Shown here piece by piece: positions 16,589-24,832 of a stretch of DNA of 57,475 bases. The position numbers and the translations under genes were made by a program. The notes under the pieces are model-generated. The model searched no databases and was not told where the DNA came from. It worked only from the letters and a program-made list of their open reading frames with translations. This DNA is from Brevundimonas sp. ASV9 (GTDB lineage: Bacteria; Pseudomonadota; Alphaproteobacteria; Caulobacterales; Caulobacteraceae): positions 1-57,475 of the forward strand of contig NZ_JAELUF010000008.1 of assembly GCF_016429195.1 (NCBI RefSeq), in the 5' to 3' direction. The first letter of the stretch is position 1, and each line of letters opens with the position of its first letter.

Positions 16589-17581
16589 TCAGGACCACGG
16601 CCCCTTGGGCGCGGGGCCGGTCGATGCGGGGGCGGCTTGCGGCTCGGCGGGAGCCGCGGCCGGGATCGCGGGCTGCGGACGGGCGTGGCCGCGCGGGTCG
16701 GCGTGGATCAGGATGTCGGCGGCGGGATACTGGGCCAGCACCCGGTTCTCGGCGGCGACGACGATGGCGTGTGCGGCGTCCAGCGTCTGGTGCGCGTCCA
16801 GGTCGACATGCATCTGGATCATCATCACCTGACCGGACATGCGGGTGCGCAATTGGTGCACGCCGAAGACCTGGGGGTCGGCCAGGACGGTCTTGGTGAT
16901 GGCGGCGCGGTCGGCCTCGGGCACGGCGCGGTCCAGCAGGTGATCGGCGGCGGCCTTCAACATGCCCGTCGCGCCCCAGAACAGCCAGACGGCGACGACG
17001 ATGCCGGCGGCCGCATCCAGTCCCGGCGCGCCGAGGAAGGCGCCCGAAACCACGCCGATCAGCACCACAACGTTGGCGGCGAGGTCCGCCGCATAGTGGG
17101 CGCGGTCGCCGGCGACGGCGAGGGAGCCGGTCTTCTTCAAGGTCTGGGTCTGCATCCACACCAGCCAGGCGGTGATGGCGATGGCCGCGACCATGACCCC
17201 CGTGGCCCAAAGGCCGGCGGTCACGGGGCGAGGATCGAAGATGCGCTGCACCCCCTCCCAGGCGATGAAGAGGGCCGAGGCGAAGACCAGCCCGGCCTGG
17301 ACCAGGGCGGACAGGGCCTCGCCCTTGCCATGGCCATAGCGGTGGTTCTCGTCGGCCGGGGCGGCGGCCCAGCGCACGGCGAAGAAGGTGGTCAGGGACG
17401 CCGCTAGGTCCAGCACCGAGTCCGCCAGGGTCGCCAGGATGGAGACCGAGCCTGAAGCGCCCAGCGCAAAGGCCTTCATCGCGATCAGCGCCACCGCAAC
17501 CCCGACCGACAGGCGGGTGATGCGGCGCGTGGCCAGATGGGCGTCGTCAAGCGAGGCGGGGGCGGGGGCGGGCGTCGTCAT
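16589..17581 (-). CDS. cation diffusion facilitator family exporter (FieF-like)
   Basis: The protein has 330 residues and probably six membrane helices. Metal-site signatures are Asp-Ser-Val-Leu-Asp near helix 2 and [12 protein letters not shown] just after it. The second pair is Asp-Arg-Ala-His-Tyr-Ala-Ala-Asp-Leu in helix 5. A cytoplasmic domain follows (about 215-310, Met-Ile-Gln-Met-His-Val-Asp-Leu-Asp). It exports divalent metals such as Zn or Fe against protons. The ATG at 17581 is preferred over an upstream start that adds 40 unconserved residues. It is divergent from uppP. Confidence 0.9.
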   Translation of the reverse strand: MTTPAPAPASLDDAHLATRRITRLSVGVAVALIAMKAFALGASGSVSILATLADSVLDLAASLTTFFAVRWAAAPADENHRYGHGKGEALSALVQAGLVFASALFIAWEGVQRIFDPRPVTAGLWATGVMVAAIAITAWLVWMQTQTLKKTGSLAVAGDRAHYAADLAANVVVLIGVVSGAFLGAPGLDAAAGIVVAVWLFWGATGMLKAAADHLLDRAVPEADRAAITKTVLADPQVFGVHQLRTRMSGQVMMIQMHVDLDAHQTLDAAHAIVVAAENRVLAQYPAADILIHADPRGHARPQPAIPAAAPAEPQAAPASTGPAPKGPWS

Positions 17582-17718
17582 TGTCGGCTTCTTCTCGCGC
17601 AATCGTGGCTGAAAGCCAACCGCTGGCCCAAACGGGTCGTTCCGTCCGAAACGATCATGCTCTAGGGGAAGGCATCCGGGCGCGGCGCGTTCCGGGCGCA
17701 TTGGTTTTCGAGGGTCTC

Positions 17719-18519
17719 ATGTCGGACTGGCTTGCCGCCATCATTTTGGGTCTGGTCGAGGGGCTGACCGAGTTCATTCCGGTCTCGTCCACCGGCCATA
17801 TGCTGCTCTTGGGCCACTTCATGGGCTTCGAGAGCGCGGGCAAGACGTTCGAGATCGTGATCCAGCTGGGCGCATTGCTGGCCATCGTCAGCGTCTATTT
17901 CAAGAAGCTGTGGACCCTGGCGACGCGCTGGCCCTTCGACGCCGAGGCGCGCCGGTTCCTGATCGGGCTGCTGGTCGCCTTCGCGCCGGCCGTCGTGATC
18001 GGTTTCCTGGCCTATGACTTCATCAAGACGGTGCTGTTCGAGACGCCGCAGGTGGTGTGCATCGCCCTGATCGTCGGCGGGGTGATCCTGCTGCTATTGG
18101 ATCGGATGGACAAGAAGCCCAGGTGGCTGGACGCCGAGGCCTATCCGATGCGCATCTATTTCCTGATCGGACTGTTCCAGTGCCTGGCCATGATCCCCGG
18201 CGTGTCGCGGTCCGGCGCCACCATCGCCGGCGGCCTTCTGCTGAAGACCGACAAGCGGTCGGCGGCCGAGTTCAGCTTTTTTCTGGCCCTGCCCACCATG
18301 GGGGCGGCGGTGGCCTATGACCTGTTGAAGAACCACAAGACGCTGGATTTCAGCGATGTCGGCCTAATCGTCGTGGGTTTCGTCGTGGCCTTCATCTCAG
18401 CCCTGGCCGTTGTGCGGTTCCTGCTGGATTTCGTGTCCAAGCGCGGGTTCGGCGTCTTCGCCTGGTGGCGGATCGTGGTCGGGGTCGTGGGTCTGGCGCT
18501 GTTGCAGGCGGGGTTCTGA
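17719..18519 (+). CDS. uppP: undecaprenyl-diphosphatase
   Basis: This 266-residue membrane enzyme dephosphorylates undecaprenyl diphosphate to recycle the lipid carrier for peptidoglycan. It shows [14 protein letters not shown] near residues 14-27, and [11 protein letters not shown] near 158-168; both are catalytic UppP/BacA motifs. Hydrophobic helices fill the rest. The ATG at 17719 gives the conserved N-terminus. Its end is 4 bp before the rsmC-like gene. Confidence 0.96.
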   Translation: MSDWLAAIILGLVEGLTEFIPVSSTGHMLLLGHFMGFESAGKTFEIVIQLGALLAIVSVYFKKLWTLATRWPFDAEARRFLIGLLVAFAPAVVIGFLAYDFIKTVLFETPQVVCIALIVGGVILLLLDRMDKKPRWLDAEAYPMRIYFLIGLFQCLAMIPGVSRSGATIAGGLLLKTDKRSAAEFSFFLALPTMGAAVAYDLLKNHKTLDFSDVGLIVVGFVVAFISALAVVRFLLDFVSKRGFGVFAWWRIVVGVVGLALLQAGF

Positions 18520-18523
18520 GACC

Positions 18524-19423
18524 ATGACCACGCTTCTGTATGGCCGCCCGCCGGTCGTCTTCGATCCGCCCGGCGATGCGATCCAGACCTCGCCCCTGAT
18601 CCCCGACTCGGCGGCGCTGGAGGCGCAGGACCCCGGCTCGGCCGACAGCGTCATGATCTACGCCCCGCCCGGCGTGCTAGAGCGGCGCTATGTGCTGGCC
18701 CTGGCGCTGAGGGCGCTGAAGGTCGGGGGACGGCTGGACGTCATGGCGCCCAAGGACAAGGGCGGATCGCGCCTGGGCAAGGAACTGAAGACGTTCGGCC
18801 TGGAGGTCGCCGAGACCGCCAAGGCGCACCATCGCCGCTGCGTCGTCATGCGACCCGAAACGGTCGAAGGGCTGGACGAGGCCATCGCCGCGGGCGGACC
18901 GCAGATCGTGCCGGGACTGGAAGCCTGGTCGCAGCCGGGCGTGTTCGCCTGGGACCGGATCGATCCGGGCTCGGCGCTGCTGGCCGAACACCTGCCGGCG
19001 ATGAAGGGCGAGGGGGTCGATCTGGGCTGCGGCTATGGCGCGCTGTCGATCGTGGTGCTGCGCTCGCCCGCCGTGACCAAGCTGAAGATGGTCGATCTGG
19101 ATCGCCGCGCCATCCAGGCCGCTCGCCGCAATATCGAGGACGACCGCGCCAAGGTGTGGTGGTCGGACGCCCGCACCCTGGAGGCCAAGGGCGACAAGGA
19201 TTTCGTGGTCAGCAATCCCCCCTTCCACGACGGCGGGGCCGAGGACCGGCGGCTGGGTCAGGCTTTCATCCGCAAGGCGGCGGAGCTTCTGAAAAAGGGC
19301 GGCGTCGCCTGGGTCGTGGCCAACCGGCACCTTCCCTATGAGGCCGAGTTGAACGCGGCGTTCAAGCGGGTGCGGCTGGTCGCCGAGGCGGGCGGCTACA
19401 AGCTGTTCGAGGCGGCGAAGTGA
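18524..19423 (+). CDS. rsmC: 16S rRNA guanine-N2 methyltransferase (RsmC-like)
   Basis: The protein has 299 residues. A degenerate N-terminal methyltransferase-like half is followed by the active domain. The SAM motif Gly-Val-Asp-Leu-Gly-Cys-Gly-Tyr-Gly lies near 165-173, and the base-flipping Asn-Pro-Pro-Phe motif is at about residue 231. The double-domain layout is that of RsmC/RlmG enzymes, which methylate guanine in rRNA. Position 1207 of 16S rRNA is the RsmC target; the exact base is inferred from family only. It is followed by rsuA, another 16S modification gene. Confidence 0.82.
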   Translation: MTTLLYGRPPVVFDPPGDAIQTSPLIPDSAALEAQDPGSADSVMIYAPPGVLERRYVLALALRALKVGGRLDVMAPKDKGGSRLGKELKTFGLEVAETAKAHHRRCVVMRPETVEGLDEAIAAGGPQIVPGLEAWSQPGVFAWDRIDPGSALLAEHLPAMKGEGVDLGCGYGALSIVVLRSPAVTKLKMVDLDRRAIQAARRNIEDDRAKVWWSDARTLEAKGDKDFVVSNPPFHDGGAEDRRLGQAFIRKAAELLKKGGVAWVVANRHLPYEAELNAAFKRVRLVAEAGGYKLFEAAK

Positions 19424-19425
19424 CC

Positions 19426-19455
19426 GCGCTCAAGCAGTCCGAAGGGCGGTAGCGC
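19426..19455 (+). ncRNA. structured hairpin abutting the rsuA start (copy B of the four-copy motif)
   Basis: The outer stem is GCGCT at 19426-19430 with AGCGC at 19451-19455. The internal loop has CAAGCA (19431-19436) opposite GGT (19448-19450). The inner stem is GTCC (19437-19440) with GGGC (19444-19447) around a GAA loop. It fills the rsmC-rsuA gap, and the rsuA ATG follows the last base, so the likely ribosome site GGGCGG lies inside the structure. Confidence 0.58.
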
Positions 19456-20208
19456 ATGAAGAAAACCCCGACGTCGAGGGTCGATCGTCTGCTCGGCTCG
19501 ATGGGCTATGGATCCCGCGCCGAGATGGCGCGGATGGCCAAGGCGGGCGGCATCGTGCTGGACGGGGCGGACCTGACGGACGTGTCCAAACGCATCGCCG
19601 TGACGCCTGATCTGCCCGGCCGGATGGAGATCGACGGCGAGCCGCTGGACCCCGTGCAGGGTCTGGTGATCCTGCTGAACAAGCCGCTGGGCATGACCTG
19701 TTCTCATAAGGAAGAGGGGGCGCTGGTCTATGACATCCTGCCGGGGCGCTGGCGGGCGCGCGATCCCGCCATCTCGACCATCGGACGGCTGGACAAGCAA
19801 ACAACGGGCCTGTTGCTGCTGACCGACGACGGCGATCTGCTGCACCGGGTGATCAGTCCCAAACGTCATGTGGCCAAGGTTTACCGGGCGGGTCTGGCGC
19901 GGCCGCTGACCGGAACGGAAGGCGCGCTGTTCGCCTCGGGCGAGCTGGTGCTGGAGGGCGAGGACAAGCCGTTGGCGCCGGCGGTGCTGCAGGTGGTGTC
20001 GCCGACCGAGGCCCTGCTGACCGTGACGGAAGGCCGCTATCACCAGGTGCGCCGTATGTTCGCCGCCGCCGGCAACCACGTCGAGACCCTTCATCGCGAA
20101 CGGTTGGGAGGGCTGGTCCTGCCATCCGATCTGGCGCCCGGTCAGTGGCGGCTGGCGACGGCGGATGAGATCGCCTCGATCTTCACGGCGCCCGAGAGCG
20201 TGGGTTGA
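19456..20208 (+). CDS. rsuA: 16S rRNA pseudouridine synthase (RsuA family)
   Basis: The protein has 250 residues. An S4 RNA-binding domain (about 7-55) is followed by the catalytic domain with Gly-Arg-Leu-Asp-Lys-Gln-Thr-Thr-Gly-Leu-Leu around residues 112-122, whose Asp is the catalytic residue. The C-terminal Glu-Gly-Arg-Tyr-His-Gln-Val-Arg-Arg-Met is typical. RsuA makes pseudouridine in 16S rRNA; RluB or RluE specificity cannot be excluded. The start directly abuts a structured element, which may control its translation. Confidence 0.85.
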   Translation: MKKTPTSRVDRLLGSMGYGSRAEMARMAKAGGIVLDGADLTDVSKRIAVTPDLPGRMEIDGEPLDPVQGLVILLNKPLGMTCSHKEEGALVYDILPGRWRARDPAISTIGRLDKQTTGLLLLTDDGDLLHRVISPKRHVAKVYRAGLARPLTGTEGALFASGELVLEGEDKPLAPAVLQVVSPTEALLTVTEGRYHQVRRMFAAAGNHVETLHRERLGGLVLPSDLAPGQWRLATADEIASIFTAPESVG

Positions 20209-20248
20209 AGCTCTTGACGCCTGCGGGATCGGACGCGCAGGTCGAGGG

Positions 20249-20890
20249 ATGACGACCAAGATCAAGATCTGCGGACTGACCACACTGGACACGCTGGACG
20301 TCGCCCTGGAGGGCGGGGTGGACTTCGTGGGGGCGGTGGTGTTTCCCAAAAGCCCGCGCCATCTGGGGCCCGAAGCCGCCGCCGCCCTGTTCGAGCGGGC
20401 GCGGGGGCGGGCGAAGATCGTGGCGGTGACGGTCGATCCCGACGACGCCCTGCTGCAACAGATCGCCCGGACGCTGAGGCCCGACTTCATCCAGTTGCAT
20501 GGGTCTGAGGTGCCGGGACGGGCCGAGCGCGTGCGGGCGCTGACGGGGGCGGGTTTGATCAAGGCCCTGCCCATCCGGCAGGCGAACGACTTCGCCGCCG
20601 CCGATGCGTGGGATGATCATGCTGATCATCTTATGTTCGACGCCAAGCCGCCGGAGGGTTCGGCGCTGCCCGGCGGGGTGGGACACAGCTTCGACTGGAC
20701 CCTTCTGGCGGACCGGGCGTTTCGCCATCCGTGGTTCCTGGCGGGCGGTCTGAACCCGGACAATGTGGCCGTGGCGCTGAGGATTACGGGCGCGCCCATG
20801 GTCGATGTGTCCTCTGGCGTGGAAAGCGCGCCGGGTGTTAAGGACGCCGACCGGATCGCGACCTTCATCCAAAACGCGCGCCGGTCGTAA
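20249..20890 (+). CDS. trpF: phosphoribosylanthranilate isomerase
   Basis: This 213-residue TIM barrel converts phosphoribosyl-anthranilate to the enol form used by TrpC. Motifs: Lys-Ile-Cys-Gly-Leu-Thr at about 5-10 (catalytic Cys), Gln-Leu-His-Gly near 77-80, Leu-Met-Phe-Asp-Ala-Lys near 128-133 (catalytic Asp), [10 protein letters not shown] near 166, and Val-Asp-Val-Ser-Ser-Gly-Val-Glu near 186. The ATG at 20249 is chosen over an upstream in-frame start lying inside rsuA. It heads the trpF-trpB-trpA run. Confidence 0.95.
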   Translation: MTTKIKICGLTTLDTLDVALEGGVDFVGAVVFPKSPRHLGPEAAAALFERARGRAKIVAVTVDPDDALLQQIARTLRPDFIQLHGSEVPGRAERVRALTGAGLIKALPIRQANDFAAADAWDDHADHLMFDAKPPEGSALPGGVGHSFDWTLLADRAFRHPWFLAGGLNPDNVAVALRITGAPMVDVSSGVESAPGVKDADRIATFIQNARRS

Positions 20891-20907
20891 TTGCGACGCC
20901 TCTCCGC

Positions 20908-22170
20908 GTGAAAGTCGAAACCGTGAACGCCCAAACCTCCATCCAAGCCGCCGATTCCACCCAGCCGCTGTCGAACGCCTACGCCTGGCCGGACGCGCAG
21001 GGGCGGTTCGGTCCCTATGGCGGGCAGTTCGTCGCCGAGACCCTGATGCCGCTGATCCACGAGCTGGATGCGGCCTATAAGGCGGCCAAGGCAGACCCCA
21101 GCTTCCAGGCCGAGTTGGACAGCTTTCTGACCCACTATGTCGGTCGCGAAAGCCCGCTGTATTTCGCCGAGCGCCTGACCGAACATTTCGGCGGCGCCAA
21201 CATCTGGCTGAAGCGCGAGGACCTGAACCACACGGGCGCGCACAAGATCAATAACTGCATGGGCCAGATCCTGCTGGCCCGTCGCATGGGCAAGACCCGC
21301 ATCATCGCCGAGACCGGCGCGGGTCAGCACGGCGTCGCCTCGGCGACCGTGTCGGCGCGCTTTGGCCTGCCCTGCACCGTCTATATGGGCGCGGTGGACG
21401 TGGAGCGGCAGCAGCCGAACGTCTTCCGCATGCGGCTGCTGGGTTCGGAAGTCTTCTCGGTCACGGCCGGCGCTGCGACCCTGAAGGACGCGATGAACGA
21501 GGCGATGCGCGACTGGGTCACCAACGTCTCGGACACCTATTACATCATCGGCACGGCGGCGGGTCCGCACCCTTATCCGGCCATGGTGCGCGATTTCCAG
21601 TCGGTGATCGGCAAGGAGATCAAGAGCCAGTCGATGGCCCGGATGAGCAAGCTGCCCGAAGCGGTTGTCGCCTGCATCGGCGGCGGGTCAAACGCCATCG
21701 GCGCCTTCCACCCCTTCATCGAGGACGAGGGCGTGCGCCTGATCGGTGTCGAAGCGGCCGGCCATGGTCTGGATACCCCGGATCACGCGGCCTCGCTGAA
21801 GGGCGGGCGGTCGGGCGTGCTGCACGGCAACCGGACGTACCTGTTGCAGGACGAGGACGGCAACATCGTCGAGGGCCACTCGATCTCGGCCGGGCTGGAC
21901 TATCCCGGCATCGGGCCGGAACACGCCTGGCTGCACGACATCGGCCGGGCCGAATACCGCTCAGCGACAGATAATGAGGCGCTGGAAGCTTTCCAGCTGT
22001 GCTCGAAGCTGGAAGGCATCATTCCGGCGCTGGAGCCGGCCCACGCCCTGGCGCGGACGGGCGAAGTGGCGCGCGAAGTCGGCAAGGGCGGCGACGTCGT
22101 CCTGCTGATGTCGGGGCGCGGCGACAAGGACATCTTCCAGGTCGCCAAACATCTGGGAGTGAACCTGTGA
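20908..22170 (+). CDS. trpB: tryptophan synthase beta chain
   Basis: The protein has 420 residues. It joins indole and serine at PLP. It shows [11 protein letters not shown], the PLP lysine in His-Thr-Gly-Ala-His-Lys-Ile-Asn-Asn (K about 113), Glu-Thr-Gly-Ala-Gly-Gln-His-Gly and Gly-Gly-Gly-Ser-Asn-Ala-Ile-Gly. The start may be GTG at 20908 or GTG at 20923; neither has a clearly better ribosome site. The stop overlaps the GTG of the following secreted-protein gene. Confidence 0.97.
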   Translation: MKVETVNAQTSIQAADSTQPLSNAYAWPDAQGRFGPYGGQFVAETLMPLIHELDAAYKAAKADPSFQAELDSFLTHYVGRESPLYFAERLTEHFGGANIWLKREDLNHTGAHKINNCMGQILLARRMGKTRIIAETGAGQHGVASATVSARFGLPCTVYMGAVDVERQQPNVFRMRLLGSEVFSVTAGAATLKDAMNEAMRDWVTNVSDTYYIIGTAAGPHPYPAMVRDFQSVIGKEIKSQSMARMSKLPEAVVACIGGGSNAIGAFHPFIEDEGVRLIGVEAAGHGLDTPDHAASLKGGRSGVLHGNRTYLLQDEDGNIVEGHSISAGLDYPGIGPEHAWLHDIGRAEYRSATDNEALEAFQLCSKLEGIIPALEPAHALARTGEVAREVGKGGDVVLLMSGRGDKDIFQVAKHLGVNL

Positions 22171-22658
22171 TCCGTACCCTTCTTGCGGCGACAGCCGTCC
22201 TGAGCCTGTCCGCCGCCGCTGCGCAGGCCCAGACGCCTACCCCGACGCCGGCCCCCGCTGCGCCGCAGTCGGCGCAGCAGGGCGGTCCGGCCGTTGTCGG
22301 GCTGCTGCCCGGCGCCGAGTTGTCGCCCGATTGCGGGGGACTGAACAATCTGACGGGGCGCGCTTGGTGCGTGACCGCGCAACTGGGCCAGATCGGCGCC
22401 CTGGCCGACGCCTATATCGCGGATCTCAAGACGAAAGGTTGGCTTGACGCTGGTGGCGACGACAATCGCATCGTCTTCATAAAGCGCCACGAGGGCGGTG
22501 GCTGCGACGGCATGCAGATGATGGCCTTTTACGATACGACCAAGACGGCGGCGGCGGAACTGCCCGCCTTTCTCGCTTTCGCGACGATCCCTGTCTGCAC
22601 GGAGACTTCCACGCCGACCGTCACTGAGCCAACTCCATCCGGATCGGCGCAGCAATGA
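22167..22658 (+). CDS. secreted hypothetical protein inside the trp operon
   Basis: The protein has 163 residues from GTG at 22167. A signal peptide (about 1-21, ending Ala-Gln-Ala-Gln) is followed by a Thr/Pro/Ala/Gln linker, a compact region with four cysteines (about 55-145), and a Thr/Pro/Ser-rich tail. It overlaps trpB by 4 bp and trpA by 4 bp, so it is translationally embedded between the two tryptophan synthase subunit genes. Nothing in its sequence suggests a tryptophan-related function. No family was recognised. Confidence 0.75.
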   Translation: MIRTLLAATAVLSLSAAAAQAQTPTPTPAPAAPQSAQQGGPAVVGLLPGAELSPDCGGLNNLTGRAWCVTAQLGQIGALADAYIADLKTKGWLDAGGDDNRIVFIKRHEGGGCDGMQMMAFYDTTKTAAAELPAFLAFATIPVCTETSTPTVTEPTPSGSAQQ

Positions 22659-23497
22659 CCACCGCCCGTATCGACGCGCGCTTCAAGGCGCTGAAGGCCG
22701 AGGGCCGTGCGGCCTTCATTCCCTATGTGATGGGCGGCGATCCGTCGCGCGAAGAGGCGTTGGCGATCCTGAACGGCCTGCCGGCTGCGGGCGCCGACAT
22801 CATCGAACTGGGCTTTCCGTTCAGCGATCCGATGGCCGAGGGGCCGCCGATCCAGCGGGCGGCGATCCGCGGCATGGCGGCGGGTTTTGGCCTGCGCTCG
22901 ACCATGGATCTGGCCAAGGAATTCCGTAAGGGCGACGACGCGACGCCCATCGTGCTGATGGGCTATCTGAACCCGATCGAGAGCCTGGGCTATGACGCCT
23001 TCGCCGCTTATGCGGCCGACTGCGGCATCGACGGGCTGATCGTCGTGGACTGCCCCCCGGAAGAGGCCGGCCCGCTGATCGAGGCGCTGGATAAGGTGTC
23101 GATTTCGCTGATCCGACTGGCGACGCCGACCTCGGATGACGACCGGCTGAAGATCGTTGTCCAGGGCACCTCGGGCTTTGTCTATTATGTCGCCGTCGCG
23201 GGCGTGACGGGCGTCAAGGAAGCGAACGCGGATGTCGTGGCGCCGGCCGTGGAGCGGGTGCGCAAGGCCTCGGGCCTGCCGGTCGCGGTCGGCTTCGGGG
23301 TCAAGACGCCTGAACGGGCCGCCGAGATCGCCCGCGTCGCCGATGCGGTGGTCGTCGGCTCGGCCCTGGTGGACGAGGTGGCGGCGGCGCTGGAGACGAA
23401 CGAACCCGTCGCGGCGCGCGTTCTGGCCCGGGTGAAGGCGCTGGGCGATGCGGTTCGATCCGTCGCCGCTAGTGCTTCCGTGGCGGAAACCGTCTAA
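22655..23497 (+). CDS. trpA: tryptophan synthase alpha chain
   Basis: This 280-residue TIM barrel cleaves indole-3-glycerol phosphate to indole for TrpB. The catalytic Glu is E51 in Ile-Glu-Leu-Gly. The second catalytic acid position (Asp60 in E. coli) is Glu here (E62 in Met-Ala-Glu-Gly-Pro), a variant that the family's known signature allows. The phosphate-binding Val-Gly-Phe-Gly-Val-Lys and Val-Val-Gly-Ser-Ala-Leu-Val are present near the C-terminus. It starts within the end of the secreted-protein gene. Confidence 0.96.
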   Translation: MTTARIDARFKALKAEGRAAFIPYVMGGDPSREEALAILNGLPAAGADIIELGFPFSDPMAEGPPIQRAAIRGMAAGFGLRSTMDLAKEFRKGDDATPIVLMGYLNPIESLGYDAFAAYAADCGIDGLIVVDCPPEEAGPLIEALDKVSISLIRLATPTSDDDRLKIVVQGTSGFVYYVAVAGVTGVKEANADVVAPAVERVRKASGLPVAVGFGVKTPERAAEIARVADAVVVGSALVDEVAAALETNEPVAARVLARVKALGDAVRSVAASASVAETV

Positions 23498-23507
23498 GAG
23501 CGCGCGG

Positions 23508-24398
23508 ATGAACGACAAGACCAAGCCTCAGGAAAAGCGCGGCGGCTGGCTGAGCCGCTTTGCGCCCGGCGTCCGCAAGATCGTGTCGCGCCGCGACACC
23601 CCGGACAATCTCTGGGTCAAGGATCCCGACAGCGGCGAGATGCTGTATCGCTCGGACCTGGAGGCCGCCCTTTGGGTGACGCCGTCGGGCCGGCATATGC
23701 GCATCGATGCGCCGACCCGCCTGAAGGCCACCTTCGACGGCGGCGTCTTCCAGGCCATCGACACGCCGGACGTGCCGGAAGATCCGCTGAAATTCTCGGA
23801 CGGCAAATCCTACAAGGATCGCCTGAACGCCGCGCGCAAGGCCGCGGGCCGCAAGGACACCATGGCCATCGGCTATGGTTCGGTCGGCGGTCAGAACGCG
23901 GTCGTGATTATTCAGGATTTCACCTTCATGGGCGGGTCGCTGGGCATGGCGGCGGGCGAAGCCTTCATCAAGGCGGCGCGCGAGGCGGTGAGCCGCAAGG
24001 TTCCGCTGGTCTGTTTCACCGCCGCCGGCGGCGCGCGGATGCAGGAGGGCGCCCTGTCGCTGATGCAGATGGCGCGCACCACCCTGGCAATCGAAGAGCT
24101 GAAAGACGCCAGACTGCCCTACGCCGTGGTCCTGACGGACCCGACGACGGGCGGGGTGACGGCCTCCTACGCCATGCTGGGCGATGTGCATCTGGCCGAA
24201 CCGGGCGCCCTGATCGGTTTCGCCGGACCGCGCGTGATCGAGGCGACCATCCGCGAGAAGCTGCCGCCCGGCTTCCAGCGCGCCGAATATCTGCAGGAAA
24301 AGGGCATGGTGGACCGGGTCGTGACCCGCGCCGACCTGCCGCGCACCCTGGGTCAGATCCTGTCCATGCTGATGGGCGGAACCCGCGCCGCCGCCTGA
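23508..24398 (+). CDS. accD: acetyl-CoA carboxylase carboxyltransferase beta subunit, without zinc-ribbon cysteines
   Basis: The protein has 296 residues. It forms the carboxyltransferase with AccA and makes malonyl-CoA. The crotonase-fold core is clear: Phe-Met-Gly-Gly-Ser-Leu-Gly, Ala-Gly-Gly-Ala-Arg-Met-Gln-Glu-Gly, Pro-Thr-Thr-Gly-Gly-Val-Thr-Ala-Ser, and Gly-Phe-Ala-Gly-Pro-Arg-Val-Ile. The N-terminal segment aligns with the usual Cys4 zinc ribbon, but the four ligand positions are D39, S42, T58 and G61, so zinc cannot bind as in E. coli AccD. It follows trpA and precedes folC, a common alphaproteobacterial order. Confidence 0.94.
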   Translation: MNDKTKPQEKRGGWLSRFAPGVRKIVSRRDTPDNLWVKDPDSGEMLYRSDLEAALWVTPSGRHMRIDAPTRLKATFDGGVFQAIDTPDVPEDPLKFSDGKSYKDRLNAARKAAGRKDTMAIGYGSVGGQNAVVIIQDFTFMGGSLGMAAGEAFIKAAREAVSRKVPLVCFTAAGGARMQEGALSLMQMARTTLAIEELKDARLPYAVVLTDPTTGGVTASYAMLGDVHLAEPGALIGFAGPRVIEATIREKLPPGFQRAEYLQEKGMVDRVVTRADLPRTLGQILSMLMGGTRAAA

Positions 24399-24796
24399 GA
24401 CCGTCTGAAGGGCCAGTCGATCGCGGTTGAGGCCCACAGGCACCACCAAACGATGACCGGCTGAAACAGCAGGCGCGGGCCGTGATAGGCCCAGCCTAAT
24501 CCTGCGCCCGAGGTCATGAAGTTCACGACATGCTGGATGTTGGCCGGGTAGACGCAGACGGCGTAGGCGGCCAGCGCCCAGCCGGCGGCGACCCGCAGGC
24601 GCGGGATCAGCAAGCCCGCCGCGCCCAGCAGTTCGGCGATCCCCGTCAGGGCCACGACCAGGGCCGGCTGCGGAATCCACGCCGGCGTGATCCGCACGAA
24701 GGGGCCGGGGACCATCAGATGCAGCACCCCTGCTCCCAGGAAGACGGCCGCGAGGACAATTCGCGCCGCGGTTCTGATCTGCGGCCTGGAAGTCAT
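24353..24796 (-). CDS. DoxX-like membrane protein
   Basis: The protein has 147 residues with four hydrophobic segments. It opens with Ala-Ala-Val-Phe-Leu-Gly-Ala-Gly-Val-Leu-His-Leu and continues with Gly-Ile-Ala-Glu-Leu-Leu-Gly-Ala-Ala-Gly-Leu-Leu, as in DoxX family proteins. It is transcribed against its neighbours, and its 3' end overlaps the end of accD by 46 bp. The function is unknown; DoxX members are linked to redox or membrane integrity roles. Confidence 0.75.
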   Translation of the reverse strand: MTSRPQIRTAARIVLAAVFLGAGVLHLMVPGPFVRITPAWIPQPALVVALTGIAELLGAAGLLIPRLRVAAGWALAAYAVCVYPANIQHVVNFMTSGAGLGWAYHGPRLLFQPVIVWWCLWASTAIDWPFRRSQAAARVPPISMDRI

Positions 24797-24832
24797 GTCG
24801 CGGTTCTCGAAATCAGGGGGTAAAGGAGGCGG

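Noticed and set aside
20214..20221. TTGACGCC as a -35 box for trpF
   Set aside because: No matching -10 element (GCTA or TATAAT type) lies at the right distance; trpF is only 40 bp after rsuA.
20220..20241. CCTGCG...CGCAGG hairpin just before trpF, as a trp attenuator
   Set aside because: There is no leader peptide with tandem Trp codons and no T tract; the 6-bp stem alone is not enough.
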